The notes beneath the pieces are model-generated. The model made no database searches, had not been told where the DNA came from, and saw nothing but the letters and a program-made list of their open reading frames with translations. From JBGTHB01 sp041746415 (GTDB lineage Bacteria; Pseudomonadota; Gammaproteobacteria; Coxiellales; Coxiellaceae): a DNA stretch of 5,933 nt. Numbering within the stretch: the first letter of the stretch is position 1; every line of letters starts with the position of its first letter. The stretch lies in contig JBGTHB010000169.1 in NCBI GenBank assembly GCA_041746415.1, forward strand, positions 1-5,933. Reading direction: 5' to 3'. Both the position numbers and the translations under genes were made by a program. Below, piece after piece: positions 5,505-5,933 of this stretch.

Positions 5505-5505
5505 G

Positions 5506-5511
5506 AGGAGG
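5506..5511 (+). promoter_or_regulatory. Perfect Shine-Dalgarno AGGAGG directly after the GTPase stop
   Basis: AGGAGG starts 2 bases after the GTPase stop codon and lies 7 bases before an ATG at 5519. It is the strongest ribosome-binding site in the window, yet the only reading frame it serves is 16 codons long. Confidence 0.65.
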
Positions 5512-5518
5512 GCATTGT

Positions 5519-5569
5519 ATGTGGTGGTGTAAATTGTTTTGTAAAAATCGTGGAGTAAACAATAGGTAA
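5519..5569 (+). CDS. 16-residue micro-ORF MWWCKLFCKNRGVNNR
   Basis: ATG at 5519 opens a frame of 16 codons ending in TAA at 5567-5569. An ideal AGGAGG with a 7-base spacer precedes it, 14 bases separate it from the GTPase stop, and its stop codon overlaps the first bases of a Rho-independent terminator. It is too short for normal gene callers. The peptide has an aromatic/Cys-rich first half (WWC, LFC) and a basic polar second half, so it could be membrane-associated or bind metal or thiols, but no function can be assigned. It may instead be a translated leader that controls mRNA stability or termination, or the remnant of a longer gene whose rest was lost. Confidence 0.4.
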   Translation: MWWCKLFCKNRGVNNR

Positions 5570-5593
5570 AGTCGGTTCTTCGCCGGTTTTTTT
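5568..5593 (+). terminator. Rho-independent terminator after the GTPase / micro-ORF transcript
   Basis: AAAGTCGG (5568-5575) pairs with CCGGTTTT (5583-5590) through eight base pairs, two of them G-T wobbles, around the loop TTCTTCG. A run of seven T (5587-5593) follows the GC-rich stem, partly used in pairing. Orientation fits the plus-strand GTPase unit. On the minus strand the same stem is followed by only three T before the run breaks, so it is probably weak for the converging dehydrogenase gene. Confidence 0.75.
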
Positions 5594-5610
5594 GTCAAAT
5601 AAATATTAAC

Positions 5611-5933
5611 TTACGCGCTTAATCCAATAGCTGCTTGTGGCTCAACAATAATATCGCTGATAAATGTATATTTATTCATTTTTAACAGCATATCTACAAT
5701 ATTTACGATATCGTCACGTTGGATTTTTTTCTCTGGAGGTAGGTCAATGGAATCTGTCATTTCAGTATCAACCCAACCGGGGTGTATAGCCGTGACTTTG
5801 ATACCCAGTGGGCCAAGCTCTTTATATAACGCTTCACTCAGGCCTTTTAAACCGAACTTAGAAGCAGCGTATCCACCGAGGTTGGAACGTGCAATCACAC
5901 CAGAGCGTGAGACGAGATTAAAAATATAACCAC
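5611..5933 (-). CDS. Short-chain dehydrogenase/reductase, C-terminal part (5' end outside window)
   Basis: The minus strand reads open from the right edge to TAA at 5613-5611, giving the last 106 residues of a classical SDR, an NAD(P)(H)-dependent oxidoreductase. It begins GYIFNLVSRSG, where NLVS carries the expected catalytic Ser. YAASK follows with the catalytic Tyr and Lys about 13 residues after that Ser, then FGLKGLSEALYKEL (helix alpha-F), and the HPGWVDTEM motif after beta-6, which contacts cofactor and ends in the usual PG-x-[VI]-x-T. The dinucleotide-binding TGxxxGxG motif and the true start lie beyond the edge; the GTG at 5898 is internal. The substrate cannot be assigned. The gene converges on the GTPase unit, its stop 17 bases from the terminator's T-run. 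Sequence character is ordinary bacterial housekeeping or secondary metabolism. Confidence 0.92.
   Translation of the reverse strand, partial: GYIFNLVSRSGVIARSNLGGYAASKFGLKGLSEALYKELGPLGIKVTAIHPGWVDTEMTDSIDLPPEKKIQRDDIVNIVDMLLKMNKYTFISDIIVEPQAAIGLSA

Noticed and set aside
5747..5929. 60-residue plus-strand ORF opposite the dehydrogenase
   Set aside because: It is antisense to the SDR YAASK and HPGWVDTEM motifs, which are clearly the real coding strand.
1..5933. CRISPR array, tRNA, rRNA or riboswitch
   Set aside because: No regularly spaced direct repeats, cloverleaf-like segments or conserved rRNA/aptamer stretches were seen on either strand.

Overview
The window is AT-rich bacterial DNA. 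It looks like an accessory region of a gammaproteobacterium that lives inside eukaryotic cells, most likely one of the Legionellales (Legionella, Coxiella, Berkiella or Aquicella type). This rests mainly on a Rab/Ras-like small GTPase in an otherwise bacterial layout. Both the GTPase and the large unknown protein also end in Ser/Glu-rich tails like those of type IVB (Dot/Icm) substrates. Taxonomy is inferred from gene content; no marker gene is present.

Layout, left to right. (1) Positions 1-139 are the left end of an IS3-family insertion sequence on the minus strand: a likely terminal sequence, a Shine-Dalgarno site and the first 25 codons of orfA. (2) Positions 137-1915, minus strand, encode a 592-residue, mainly helical protein of no recognised family. 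It has a disordered N-terminus and a long Ser/acidic tail, and its stop codon appears to coincide with the first three bases of the IS. (3) Positions 1916-2443 are a divergent intergenic stretch with a small palindrome, a short ORF abutting the 592-residue gene, and what looks like a decayed coding remnant spread over three frames. (4) Positions 2444-4201, plus strand, encode an exported type-B carboxylesterase with a complete Ser-Glu-His triad. (5) Positions 4202-4397 are a short intergenic stretch with a consensus -10 box and a faint minus-strand ORF. (6) Positions 4398-5504, plus strand, encode a Rab-like GTPase fused to an unrecognised C-terminal region and a possible secretion tail. (7) Positions 5519-5569 form a 16-codon micro-ORF with an ideal Shine-Dalgarno site, ending on a Rho-independent terminator. 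(8) From 5611 to the right edge, minus strand, lies the C-terminal part of a short-chain dehydrogenase/reductase.

How they fit together: there is no classical operon. The GTPase and micro-ORF probably share one transcript closed by the terminator at 5568-5593. The 592-residue protein and the esterase are transcribed divergently. The GTPase is the standout: it keeps the G-box layout of a Rab but has non-standard residues at the Ras G12, D57 and Q61 positions. It also lacks a prenylation motif, which suggests a bacterially delivered, slow-hydrolysing or nucleotide-locked host mimic. The 592-residue protein is a second effector candidate. The esterase and dehydrogenase look like ordinary metabolic or secreted enzymes.
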